A DNA stretch of 64,000 nucleotides, taken from NCBI GenBank assembly GCA_028280195.1, contig JANQMH010000010.1, positions 1 to 64,000 on the forward strand, in the 5' to 3' direction. The DNA is from Exilibacterium sp. GTDB taxonomy: Bacteria > Pseudomonadota > Gammaproteobacteria > Pseudomonadales > Cellvibrionaceae. The translations under genes and the position numbers were made by a program. The notes under the pieces were generated by a model that saw only the letters and a list, made by a program, of their open reading frames with translations, did no database searches and was not told the DNA's origin. Shown here piece by piece: positions 7,924 through 16,150 of this stretch (position 1 is its first letter; every line of letters begins with the position of its first letter).

Positions 7924-9330
7924 ATGGAAGCCACCCGTTCTGCGGCCCTCGTTCCTGTGAAAGGAATTTTGAAAGGACCTGTGAAAGCACCTGTGAAAGC
8001 TGATCCGCGGCGACTGCTGCGGCTGGCTTTGCCGATTATGGTGGCCTTTGTTTCGATCAATATCGTCGGGCTGGTCGATACCCTGATGGTGGCGGCGCTG
8101 GGCATAGAGGCACTGGCGGCGGTGGGACTGGCGCAGATTGTGGCGGCTTCCAGCAGCGCCGTGCTGGTAGGTGTCGGGGCCGGCGTACAGGCCATCGTCG
8201 CGCGCCGCAAAGGGGAGAACAGCCTGCAGGGTGTGCTGGTGGGGCTCAGCGCCGGCATTGTCCTGGGCCTGGGGGTGGCGGTGTTCATCATGCTGTGCGT
8301 CTACCCCTGGGTGCCGGCGATGCTGGCGGCGCTCAACGGTGACGGCGCCGTGGTGGCGCTTGCCACACCCTATCTGCAGTGGCGCCTGGCGACCTGTATT
8401 GTCATGGCTTTCAGCGTTGCTTTCGGCGCGTTCTGGAATGCGATCGGCAAGTCGTCGCACTATATGCTCAGTGTCATCGCGATGAATATCTTCAATGTGT
8501 TGTTCAACTATATGTTTATTTTTGGTCACTGGGGAGCGCCGCAACTGGGTGTTACCGGTGCCGCGGTGGCCACGGCACTGGCGACGGTGCTCAGCGCTGC
8601 AATCAATCTGCTGTTATATTTTCACCTTACCCGCCAGCTGCCGGTGCGCTGGGTCCGGCCGCCGGCGGCGGCACTGGCTCTGACCGCGCGGCTGTCGCTG
8701 CCGGCCGGCTTCGGCGGCCTGCAAAGTGCCGCCGCCATGTCGGTGGTCATCTGGGTGGTGGGCCTGATCGGCACGCGCGAGGTCGGTATCGTCAATGTGC
8801 TGTTTACCGTCGTTGCCACCGTCGTCTTACCGGCCATGGCCCTGGGCACTGCGGCCGGCACCCTGGTGGGGCAGTCCCTGGGGCAGCGCCAGCCACAGCT
8901 GGCGCGGCAGTGGGGTTGGTATGCCATCGCCTTCGGCACTGCCATAACGGCGCTGCTGGCACTGCCGGTCTTTCTCTACCCGCGGCAACTGCTGGCCCTG
9001 TTCGTCGACGAGCCGCTGTTATTGCAGTTGGCGGTCGGGCCGGTGCGGATTACCGCGGTGGCGGTTTTGCTGATGAACGCCAGCGCCATTCTCACCCAGG
9101 CGCTTTACGGCGCCGGCGAGTCGGCGCGGGTTTTGACGGTCACCATGGCGGTACAGTGGCTGTTGATCGTGCCCGCCATTCTCTGCTGCGGGCTGGTGTT
9201 CGACAGCGGCTTGGCAGTTATCTGGGGGCTGTTCACGCTGGGTATGTCGCTGTTGACCACGATTCTGCTGCTGGGCATCTGGCATCGCGGCCACTGGGTC
9301 GAAACTGCCTACCGCCGCCTGCGGGTTTGA
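7924..9330 (+). CDS. MATE family multidrug/Na+ antiporter
   Basis: A protein of about 468 residues with twelve predicted transmembrane helices in the two-bundle MATE arrangement: RRLLRLALPIMVAFVSINIV and GLVDTLMVAALG at the front, PAGFGGLQSAAAM opening the second half. MATE proteins export cationic drugs or metabolites in exchange for Na+ or H+. The start is uncertain. ATG at 7924 gives the listed length, but codons 11-26 are four 12-bp tandem units encoding PVKG-ILKG-PVKA-PVKA, each with an in-frame GTG or TTG preceded by AAGGA-like sequence, so GTG at 7981 is a credible alternative. A divergent LysR gene lies upstream. Confidence 0.85.
   Translation: MEATRSAALVPVKGILKGPVKAPVKADPRRLLRLALPIMVAFVSINIVGLVDTLMVAALGIEALAAVGLAQIVAASSSAVLVGVGAGVQAIVARRKGENSLQGVLVGLSAGIVLGLGVAVFIMLCVYPWVPAMLAALNGDGAVVALATPYLQWRLATCIVMAFSVAFGAFWNAIGKSSHYMLSVIAMNIFNVLFNYMFIFGHWGAPQLGVTGAAVATALATVLSAAINLLLYFHLTRQLPVRWVRPPAAALALTARLSLPAGFGGLQSAAAMSVVIWVVGLIGTREVGIVNVLFTVVATVVLPAMALGTAAGTLVGQSLGQRQPQLARQWGWYAIAFGTAITALLALPVFLYPRQLLALFVDEPLLLQLAVGPVRITAVAVLLMNASAILTQALYGAGESARVLTVTMAVQWLLIVPAILCCGLVFDSGLAVIWGLFTLGMSLLTTILLLGIWHRGHWVETAYRRLRV
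7954..8001 (+). repeat. Four 12-bp tandem units at the MATE gene 5' end
   Basis: Units CCTGTGAAAGGA, ATTTTGAAAGGA, CCTGTGAAAGCA and CCTGTGAAAGCT run head to tail. They keep the frame and encode a four-residue repeat. Each unit carries both a possible start codon and an A/G-rich sequence that could serve as ribosome binding site for the next. Confidence 0.85.
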
Positions 9331-9468
9331 GCGGCCCTATATTATCGCGGTGAAAGCCTTAGTTGCTGGGATAAAATAGGGCGAAAAGCGGATTTATGCC
9401 ATGTAAAGCTGGGGGAATTGGCCTATAATCCGGTGCCTTTGATTGTGCCAGGCAAGTGGAAAACCGCT

Positions 9469-10578
9469 ATGAAAATCGAGCAGATTGATATCCGCAAACT
9501 CAATATCCCTTTCGATCATGCGATAAAAACACCGGTGGGTATACTCGAGGGCGCTGCCAATCTGGTCATCAAAATCACCACCGATAGCGGCCTGGTGGGC
9601 TGGGGTGAGGCCAGCCCCTTTGCGCCGATTACCGGCGACAGCCAGGACAGTAATTATGCCGCCGCCGCGCAACTGGCGCGCCTGATCAAGGGCAGCAATC
9701 CGCTCGCCATCGAGGCGCGAATGGCTGAAATCAATCGCTTTACCCGCGGTGAACCCTCGCTGCGCAGCGCTTTCGATATGGCGCTTTACGACCTGCTCGG
9801 CAAGGCCGCCGGGCTGCCGCTTTACGCCCTGCTCGGCGGTGAGCAGCGGCCGCTTCGCACCGATCTGACCGTCGGTATGCAGCCCAGCGTCGAGCAGACC
9901 GTGGCGCGCGCGGAAGGGATTCTCGAACAGGGCTTCGATGCCATCAAGCTCAAGGTCGGGCGCCCGGGACTGGAGGACGTCGCCCATGTCGCCGCCGTGC
10001 GCGAGCGTGTCGGTGCCGGTATCGCCATCAAGATCGACACCAATCAGGGCTGGGACTATCCCGCTGCGGTTGCCAATATTCAGGCCATGCAGGCGCTCGA
10101 GCTGCAGTATGTGGAGCAGCCGCTGCCGGCCTGGGACTACGACAACCTGCGGCGCCTGCGCGACAAGGTGGCGACACCGCTGTGTGCCGACGAATCGGTT
10201 TTCGACGATAAGGATGCACTCAAACTGATTGCCACCGGTGCGGTGGACTATCTGAATATCAAACTCGGCAAGGCCGGCGGGCTGCACACCGGCCTTAAAA
10301 TCAATGCCATTGCCGAGGCCGCCGGCTGCAAGTGCATGATCGGCTGCTTCGGCGAGTCGCGCCTGGGCTTGAGTGCCGCCGCGCACCTCGCCATGGCGCG
10401 GCCGAATATCTGTTTTCTGGACCTGGATTCGGCCTTCGATCTCGAGCACGACCCCGTTGTCGGCGGTATGCAATACGACGACAGCGTCGGCGGCTTGATC
10501 CGTCTCGACGACGCGCCCGGACACGGGGCTGCCTTCGACGAAAACTGCGGTGATCGCAGTTCGCTGATACGCATATAG
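9469..10578 (+). CDS. Dipeptide epimerase, enolase superfamily
   Basis: A 369-residue member of the muconate-cycloisomerase branch, closest in motif pattern to L-Ala-D/L-Glu and related dipeptide epimerases. The KxK general base is in DAIKLKVG, metal-ligand acids lie in KIDTNQGW, VEQPLPAWD and CADESVFDDKDA, and the opposite-face lysine is in NIKLGKAGGL. ATG at 9469 starts at the usual MKIEQIDIRKLNIPF and is preferred over an in-frame codon at 9418. The next gene is prolidase PepQ on the same strand, pointing to turnover of small peptides, possibly from murein. Exact dipeptide specificity cannot be read. Confidence 0.87.
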   Translation: MKIEQIDIRKLNIPFDHAIKTPVGILEGAANLVIKITTDSGLVGWGEASPFAPITGDSQDSNYAAAAQLARLIKGSNPLAIEARMAEINRFTRGEPSLRSAFDMALYDLLGKAAGLPLYALLGGEQRPLRTDLTVGMQPSVEQTVARAEGILEQGFDAIKLKVGRPGLEDVAHVAAVRERVGAGIAIKIDTNQGWDYPAAVANIQAMQALELQYVEQPLPAWDYDNLRRLRDKVATPLCADESVFDDKDALKLIATGAVDYLNIKLGKAGGLHTGLKINAIAEAAGCKCMIGCFGESRLGLSAAAHLAMARPNICFLDLDSAFDLEHDPVVGGMQYDDSVGGLIRLDDAPGHGAAFDENCGDRSSLIRI

Positions 10579-10712
10579 CGCAGCTGTTTTTGCCGGGCGC
10601 AATACAGCGGGTTCCTATTTACAGATTTTCGCAGATTTTGACTGGCGGGCTATTGCCGGCAGACTTTTAACCGTATACGTTCAACAACAGACTTTACAGG
10701 TAGCACGTCGTT

Positions 10713-12074
10713 ATGACTACGAATCTCACCGCACAGGATGACGCCGATGAGCTGCAGCTTTATGCGCAGCATCTCACTGAGAAGCTGTCGCGCTTCGAAA
10801 CCATTCTCGCTGCAACCGGCTACAGCGAACTGGTCATTGCCGCCGGCGATACCAAGGTGCAGTTTCAGGACGATCTGCACTATCCCTTCAAGGCCAACCC
10901 CTATTTCAGGGAGTGGTTGCCGCTGAACCAGCGCCCGGGCTGCTTTCTGCAGATCAAACGCGGGGCGGCAAAGCCGCGCCTGTTTTTGCTCTGTGCCGAA
11001 GACATCTGGCATACCGCGCCGCAGCGCCTGGCGCCCGGCTTTGAACAGGGCTTTGATATCGTCGAATACGAAGCGCTGGAAAAGGTTATCGGCGAGCTGA
11101 AGCCGGCCGCGGCGGCGGTGGCCTACCTGGGCGAAACCAATAGCCTGGAGCTGCCCGTCGAACACCTCAATCCGCAGGCGCTGCTGTACCAGATCGACTT
11201 TCAGCGCCGCTATAAAACCGCCTACGAACAGCACTGTGTGCGCTGCGCCAACCGGCTGGCGCCGCCGGCGCACCGGGCTGCCCGCGATGCCTTTATGGCG
11301 GGCGCCTCGGAACTGGAAATCAGCGCCGCCTACCTGCGCGCCAGCAACTGCGCTGAGAACGATATGCCCTATTCGATTATTGCCGGCCTCAACGAGAACG
11401 CGGCGGTATTGCACCACTACCGCCTCGACAACCGGCGGCCGGCGGCGCCGCGCAGCTTTCTGATCGACGCCGGTATCGACTACAACGGCTATGCCTCGGA
11501 TATCACCCGCACCTACGCCTACGACCCGACCTGCGAGTTTGCCGAGATGATTGAGGCCATGGACGCAAGGCAGCGGCAACTGGCTGCGGCCGGCGCTATC
11601 GGCAAGAGCCCGGTCGAGCTGCACAGGCTGTCGCACCGCAAAATTGCCGAGGTGCTGGTGCAGTTTGGCCTCGTCGGCGTGTCTGTCGATGAGGCCATGG
11701 AGACGCACCTGACGGAAACCTTCTATCCCCACGGCCTCGGCCATCACCTGGGCTGCAATGTGCACGACAAGGGCACGCAGCTGGCCAATCCACAGGGGGA
11801 GCTGATGCCGCCGCCGGAGGAGTATCCCAAGATGCGCCACACCGTGCCCATGGTCGCCAATCAGATCTATACCGTGGAGCCCGGGCTGTACTTCATTCCT
11901 TCCCTGCTGGACAAGCTCCGCGCAGGTGAGCATGGGGCAAAAATAAACTGGTCGCGGGTCGAGGCTTTCATACCCTACGGCGGTATCCGTATCGAAGACA
12001 ATGTGGTGCTGCACGAAGACGGCCGTTTGGAAAACCTGACCCGCGATGCTTTTGAGCAGGCGGGTAGGCAGTAG
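10713..12074 (+). CDS. pepQ: Xaa-Pro dipeptidase (prolidase)
   Basis: A 453-residue M24B metallopeptidase that hydrolyses dipeptides with C-terminal proline; proteobacterial homologs can also hydrolyse organophosphates. The dinuclear metal ligands sit in canonical blocks: the two Asp in DAGIDYNGYASDITRTY (about residues 252 and 263), His in HGLGHHLGCNVHD (about 341-345), Glu in EPGLYFIP (about 389) and Glu in GIRIEDNVV (about 428). Length agrees with bacterial PepQ (about 440). It lies 134 bp after the dipeptide epimerase. A long open frame on the opposite strand is a GC-driven shadow. Confidence 0.95.
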   Translation: MTTNLTAQDDADELQLYAQHLTEKLSRFETILAATGYSELVIAAGDTKVQFQDDLHYPFKANPYFREWLPLNQRPGCFLQIKRGAAKPRLFLLCAEDIWHTAPQRLAPGFEQGFDIVEYEALEKVIGELKPAAAAVAYLGETNSLELPVEHLNPQALLYQIDFQRRYKTAYEQHCVRCANRLAPPAHRAARDAFMAGASELEISAAYLRASNCAENDMPYSIIAGLNENAAVLHHYRLDNRRPAAPRSFLIDAGIDYNGYASDITRTYAYDPTCEFAEMIEAMDARQRQLAAAGAIGKSPVELHRLSHRKIAEVLVQFGLVGVSVDEAMETHLTETFYPHGLGHHLGCNVHDKGTQLANPQGELMPPPEEYPKMRHTVPMVANQIYTVEPGLYFIPSLLDKLRAGEHGAKINWSRVEAFIPYGGIRIEDNVVLHEDGRLENLTRDAFEQAGRQ

Positions 12075-12140
12075 CTTACCGTTCACAGCTAACAGCTCAC
12101 GGCGATGTCTCACTGCGAGCTGCTGTAAGCTGTTAACTCT
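12075..12140. repeat. Intergenic imperfect palindrome, AGCTAACAGCT word family
   Basis: Directly after pepQ, the words AGCTAACAGCT and GCTGTAAGCTGTTAAC face each other as an imperfect stem around a loop of about 17 nt. The same words form a near-perfect palindrome at 23502-23559. There is no following T-run, so it is not a convincing intrinsic terminator. It is best described as a dispersed intergenic repeat. Confidence 0.55.
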
Positions 12141-12235
12141 GCTCCCGCCCCCGAAAACCGCATATGAGGCGCCGCAAATACAAGCAAAGTCAACAGCGGC
12201 GCATTTACCGGAATCAATAACACCTGGCCGATGGA

Positions 12236-12299
12236 ATCGGCAGCGAAATACATCGCCAGCAAAGTACATCGGTAGCAAAGCACACCGGCGGCAAAATAT
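12236..12299 (+). repeat. 16-bp imperfect tandem repeat, four units plus a partial
   Basis: Units atcggcagcgaaatac, atcgccagcaaagtac, atcggtagcaaagcac and accggcggcaaaatat are contiguous, and a degenerate fifth begins at 12300. Sixteen is not a multiple of three and no gene covers the site. It lies in the 375-bp gap between pepQ and the M1 peptidase gene, about 150 bp before the latter's start, where it could be part of the promoter region. Otherwise that gap holds only the palindrome at 12075-12140. Confidence 0.85.
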
Positions 12300-12423
12300 C
12301 ATGGCAGCGCTACCAAGTTCCCGGCGACGGGCCCTGCCGGACCCTATATCTGTTTTATTAAGCAGTTGTGTTATGTTATAACGTGCAGTTCCGCGGCCGC
12401 GGTGACAAAAACTGACAGGACTG

Positions 12424-12451
12424 GTTGGATAAACTATGTTGGATAAACTAT
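12424..12451 (+). repeat. Exact 14-bp tandem duplication at a start codon
   Basis: GTTGGATAAACTAT occurs twice in succession, immediately followed by G. The second copy supplies the ATG of the M1 peptidase gene (12450). The first copy supplies an upstream ATG (12436) that opens a five-codon frame (MLDKL) whose TGA overlaps the peptidase ATG as ATGA. Confidence 0.95.
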
Positions 12452-14906
12452 GAATTTTAGAGCGCTGATTGCGGGAGCGAGTCTCTGCTTTGCACTGGGG
12501 AACCCCGTCCATGCCGATATTGTGCAGCAGACCAAAGGTGATTTTGTCGACAAGTTTCGCCAGCTGGATGAAATTCTACCGACGCCAAACGATTACCGCA
12601 ATGCCGCCGGCGAACCGGGTAAGGCGTACTGGCAGCAGCAGGTGGACTACCGCATTGAGGTGACGCTGGATGAAAACAGGCGCCGTTTGTCCGGTACTGA
12701 AACCATCACCTACCACAACAACTCGCCCTACCGTATCAAGTACCTGTGGCTGCAGCTGGAACAAAACCGTTTCAAACCCGATTCCGCCGCCGAACGCTCG
12801 GTGGCGTTCGGCGGTATCGGGCGTCGCGGTCCAAGCACCAGGAACATCGAGGACGACAAGCCGGCGGGCATCAGTCTGGGCGAGCTGCGTCGCCAGCAGT
12901 ACTATGCCGACAACGAGATCGGCTACGATATTTCCGCCGTGGTCGACGCCAGTGGTACGCCGCTGCCCTTTACCGTAGTCGGCTCCCAGGCGCGTATCGA
13001 TCTGCCGGCGACACTGGAGCCGGGCGGGCAGTTTCAGTTTCGATTGGATTTCGCCTTCAATATTCTCGAGGAAAATGCGGTGTCGGCGCGCTCCGGTTAC
13101 GAGCGCTTCCCGGACGATGCGCGCAAGGGTGGCAACGATGTGTTTTTGCTGGCGCAGTGGTTTCCGCGCGTCGCCGCCTATTCCGATTACGAAGCCTGGC
13201 ACAACAAGGAATTTCTCGGGCGCGGGGAATTTACCCTGGAATTCGGCAACTACGATGTCAGGATGACGGTGCCGGCCGACCATATCGTCGCCTCCACCGG
13301 TGTATTGCAGAACCCGCAGGAGACACTGACCCGGGCGCAACGCCAGCGCCTGGAAACCGCCAAAACGGCGCCGCGCCCGGTGTTTATCGTCACCGCCGCA
13401 GAAGCGCTGGAAAACGAAAAACAGGGCACGCGCCGAACCAAGACCTGGCATTTCAAAGCCGACAATGTGCGCGACTTCGCCTGGGCGTCTTCGCGCAAGT
13501 TTATCTGGGACGCCAGAGGCTACACCCAGGGCGGCGCCGAACAGCCGCTGGTAATGGCCATGTCTTACTATCCGAAAGAAGGTGGCGACTTGTGGAAAAA
13601 ATACTCCACCGAGTCGGTCATTCACGCCATGGAGGTGTATTCGCGCTTTACTTTTGACTACCCCTATCCGGTCTCTATCAGCGTCAACGGCCCGGTCGGC
13701 GGTATGGAATACCCGATGATTACCTTCAACGGCCCGCGCACCACCTGGCACAAAGATGAGAGCCGCACCTATTCCCTGGCGGAAAAGCGCTTCCTGCTCG
13801 GCGTGGTGATTCACGAAGTCGGGCACAATTACTTTCCCATGATTGTCAATTCCGATGAGCGCCAGTGGACCTGGATGGACGAGGGGTTGAACAGTTATCT
13901 CGACGGTGTTGCCGGGCGCGAATGGGACCCGGATATTCCCTGGGGCGTGGAGCCGCGGGATGTGATCGAGTATATGAAGTCGGATGTGCAGGTGCCGATC
14001 ATGACCCAGTCCGACAGTGTCTTGAAACTGGGCCCCAATGCCTATGCCAAACCGGCGGTGGCCCTCAATATTCTGCGCGAAGTGATTCTGGGTCGCGAGC
14101 TGTTTGACTTTGCGCTCAAGGAATATGCGCAGCGCTGGAAAAACAAGCGGCCGACGCCGTCGGATTTTTTCCGCACCATGGAAGAGTCCTCCGGTATCGA
14201 TCTCGACTGGTTCTGGTACGGCTGGTTTTATACTACCGACCATGTCGATATCGCCATCGATCGGGTGCACCGGCTGCGGCTGGATACCGAGAACCCGGAT
14301 ATCGACTTCGATCGCCGCCGCCAGGAGGAACTGGACAAACCGGGCTCGCTGTTTGTCGAGCGCAACCGCGCCGAGGGCAGGAAAACCTGGGTGGAGCTAA
14401 ATAGAGATGTGCGCGACTTCTATGATAAAAACGACCGTTTTACCGTCACCAACAAAGAGCGCAATGAGTATCGGGAGATGCTCGAAAAACTCAAGCCCCG
14501 GGAGCGCGAGGCGCTGCAGCGGGCGGTGAAAGAGGACAAGAACTATTACGTAGTGGACTTCAGCAATCTGGGCGGCCTGGTAATGCCCATTCTGCTGGAG
14601 TTGACCTATAAAAACGGCAGCAAGGAAGATATCTATATCCCGGCGGAAATCTGGCGCCGCTCACCGCACAAAGTCAGCAAGCTGATTGTTACCGACAAGC
14701 GCCGGGAACTGGTCTCACTGGTGGTTGACCCGGGTTGGGAGACCGCCGATGTGGACGTAGAAAACAATCACTACCCGCGGCGTATCATTCCATCGCGTAT
14801 AGAGGCGTTTAAAAAGGAGAAGAGCAAACAGCCGGAGCATCGGGACATCATGCACGATATCAAAACCGAGGCGAAAGAACCGGAAAAAGAAGTCTATAAA
14901 AAGTAG
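12450..14906 (+). CDS. M1 family zinc metallopeptidase, exported
   Basis: An 818-residue protein with an N-terminal signal peptide (MNFRALIAGASLCFALGN, cleavage near VHA-D). The zinc site is HEVGH at residues 455-459 with the third ligand Glu478, giving the M1 spacing HExxH-x18-E. The exopeptidase motif is the variant GPVGGMEYPMI rather than GAMEN. The N-terminal about 250 residues form the beta domain; the last about 200 are charged and extended. The following DUF6702 gene starts 9 bp later and is likely co-translated. It should act in the periplasm on peptides. The start codon lies in a 14-bp duplication. Confidence 0.92.
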   Translation: MNFRALIAGASLCFALGNPVHADIVQQTKGDFVDKFRQLDEILPTPNDYRNAAGEPGKAYWQQQVDYRIEVTLDENRRRLSGTETITYHNNSPYRIKYLWLQLEQNRFKPDSAAERSVAFGGIGRRGPSTRNIEDDKPAGISLGELRRQQYYADNEIGYDISAVVDASGTPLPFTVVGSQARIDLPATLEPGGQFQFRLDFAFNILEENAVSARSGYERFPDDARKGGNDVFLLAQWFPRVAAYSDYEAWHNKEFLGRGEFTLEFGNYDVRMTVPADHIVASTGVLQNPQETLTRAQRQRLETAKTAPRPVFIVTAAEALENEKQGTRRTKTWHFKADNVRDFAWASSRKFIWDARGYTQGGAEQPLVMAMSYYPKEGGDLWKKYSTESVIHAMEVYSRFTFDYPYPVSISVNGPVGGMEYPMITFNGPRTTWHKDESRTYSLAEKRFLLGVVIHEVGHNYFPMIVNSDERQWTWMDEGLNSYLDGVAGREWDPDIPWGVEPRDVIEYMKSDVQVPIMTQSDSVLKLGPNAYAKPAVALNILREVILGRELFDFALKEYAQRWKNKRPTPSDFFRTMEESSGIDLDWFWYGWFYTTDHVDIAIDRVHRLRLDTENPDIDFDRRRQEELDKPGSLFVERNRAEGRKTWVELNRDVRDFYDKNDRFTVTNKERNEYREMLEKLKPREREALQRAVKEDKNYYVVDFSNLGGLVMPILLELTYKNGSKEDIYIPAEIWRRSPHKVSKLIVTDKRRELVSLVVDPGWETADVDVENNHYPRRIIPSRIEAFKKEKSKQPEHRDIMHDIKTEAKEPEKEVYKK

Positions 14907-14914
14907 TGCCTGGC

Positions 14915-15400
14915 ATGCGACTTCTTGTATTGCTGGCGGCGCTGGCCGTCGGCCTCCATACCCAGGCGCACCAGCAGAAGGAAGCCTATACCACCGTGCT
15001 GTTCAATACGCGCAGCGGTAATCTGGAGGTCAGCCACCGCTTTTACATTCACGATGCCGAGCATGCCCTGCGCCTGCTCGGCAAGCCGGCGGACCTGCTG
15101 GCCGACGAAAACTCCCGCGCCCGCTTCAGCGACTATGTCCGAGACCACTTTCAGTTGAGAGACGGCGACGGCGGCCGCCTGGCGCTGCACAGTGTCGGGC
15201 ACCAGGTGGAAGGCAAGTACTTTTGGGTCTATCAGGAAATGCCGATTCCCGCGGCAGTAAAAGTCATCCAGGTAAAAATGCGTGCTCTGCAGGAGGTCTG
15301 GCCGCGGCAGATCAATCATATCAATGTCGACAAAGACAAGCGCATCCGCTCGGTGCGCCTGAGTGCAGCGGACAGCTGGAAGACGCTGGCCGTCGAATGA
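14915..15400 (+). CDS. DUF6702 family secreted protein
   Basis: A 161-residue protein with a signal peptide (MRLLVLLAALAVGLHTQAHQ) followed by the DUF6702 pattern, including the HRFYIHDAEHAL segment and a C-terminal set of beta strands ending in WPRQINHINV. ATG at 14915 was chosen over a GTG at 14906 that overlaps the stop of the preceding gene. DUF6702 genes frequently accompany M1 peptidases, as here. No molecular function is known; a periplasmic accessory role is inferred from the pairing. Confidence 0.8.
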   Translation: MRLLVLLAALAVGLHTQAHQQKEAYTTVLFNTRSGNLEVSHRFYIHDAEHALRLLGKPADLLADENSRARFSDYVRDHFQLRDGDGGRLALHSVGHQVEGKYFWVYQEMPIPAAVKVIQVKMRALQEVWPRQINHINVDKDKRIRSVRLSAADSWKTLAVE

Positions 15401-15493
15401 ACTGTATATATTCATGCTTAGTGTGGCTTTATAAACTATCGCAACAGCCCCCCTGCTGGTATTCTCTCGGTTTTATCCGGAGTGCCAGCCCCG

Positions 15494-16150
15494 ATGTCTT
15501 ATTTACCCTGTGTTGAAGTAGAACCCGCCGCCCCGGCCACTGCCGCCGTCATCTGGCTGCACGGCCTCGGTGCCAATGGCCACGATTTCGAGCCGCTGGT
15601 ACCGGAACTGAAACTACCGGCGGAGCCGGCAGTGCGCTTCGTATTCCCCCACGCGCCCTCAATACCGGTTACCATCAACGGCGGCATGGTAATGCCCGCC
15701 TGGTACGATATTCTGGATATGACGATCGATCGCAAAATTGATACGGCGCAGATTATGCAGTCTTCCGCTGCAGTGGCGGATTTAGTCGACAGGGAAATCG
15801 AGCGCGGCATCAACAGTGAGCGGATTGTGCTCGCCGGCTTTTCCCAGGGCGGTGCAGTTGCCTATCAAGTCGCCCTGAGTTACCCCAGGCCCCTGGCCGG
15901 TCTCATGGTACTGTCGAGCTATTTTGCCACCGGTGAATCGATACACCCGAGCGCCGCCAACAGGCAGATACCGATTCATATCTACCACGGCATCCACGAC
16001 CCGGTGGTACCGGAGGCACTGGGCAGGCGCGCCCGCGAACTGTTGAGCGGCATGGGGTACTCGCCGGACTACAAGAGCTACCCCATGGAGCACGCCGTCT
16101 GCCCCAGCCAGATAGAGGATATCTCTATGTGGCTGCAGCGGCAGTTGTAA
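15494..16150 (+). CDS. Carboxylesterase, alpha/beta hydrolase of the phospholipase/carboxylesterase family
   Basis: A 218-residue cytosolic serine hydrolase. The nucleophile elbow is GFSQGG with Ser117. The acid is in HDPVVPEA and the catalytic His in PMEHAV near residue 200. The N-terminal oxyanion motif is WLHGLGANGHDF. Length and motifs agree with the EstB/acyl-protein-thioesterase-like family acting on short-chain esters. ATG at 15494 matches the usual short N-terminus. The stop abuts that of the opposite-strand membrane protein gene with no gap. Confidence 0.9.
   Translation: MSYLPCVEVEPAAPATAAVIWLHGLGANGHDFEPLVPELKLPAEPAVRFVFPHAPSIPVTINGGMVMPAWYDILDMTIDRKIDTAQIMQSSAAVADLVDREIERGINSERIVLAGFSQGGAVAYQVALSYPRPLAGLMVLSSYFATGESIHPSAANRQIPIHIYHGIHDPVVPEALGRRARELLSGMGYSPDYKSYPMEHAVCPSQIEDISMWLQRQL

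Noticed and set aside
12236-12299. CRISPR array
   Set aside because: Units are contiguous without spacers, only 16 bp, and no cas gene is present.
10650-12512. Open frame of about 620 codons on the minus strand opposite pepQ
   Set aside because: PepQ on the plus strand carries complete metal-site motifs. The opposite frame has no domain, is His/Arg/Gln-rich and reflects GC-rich codon bias.
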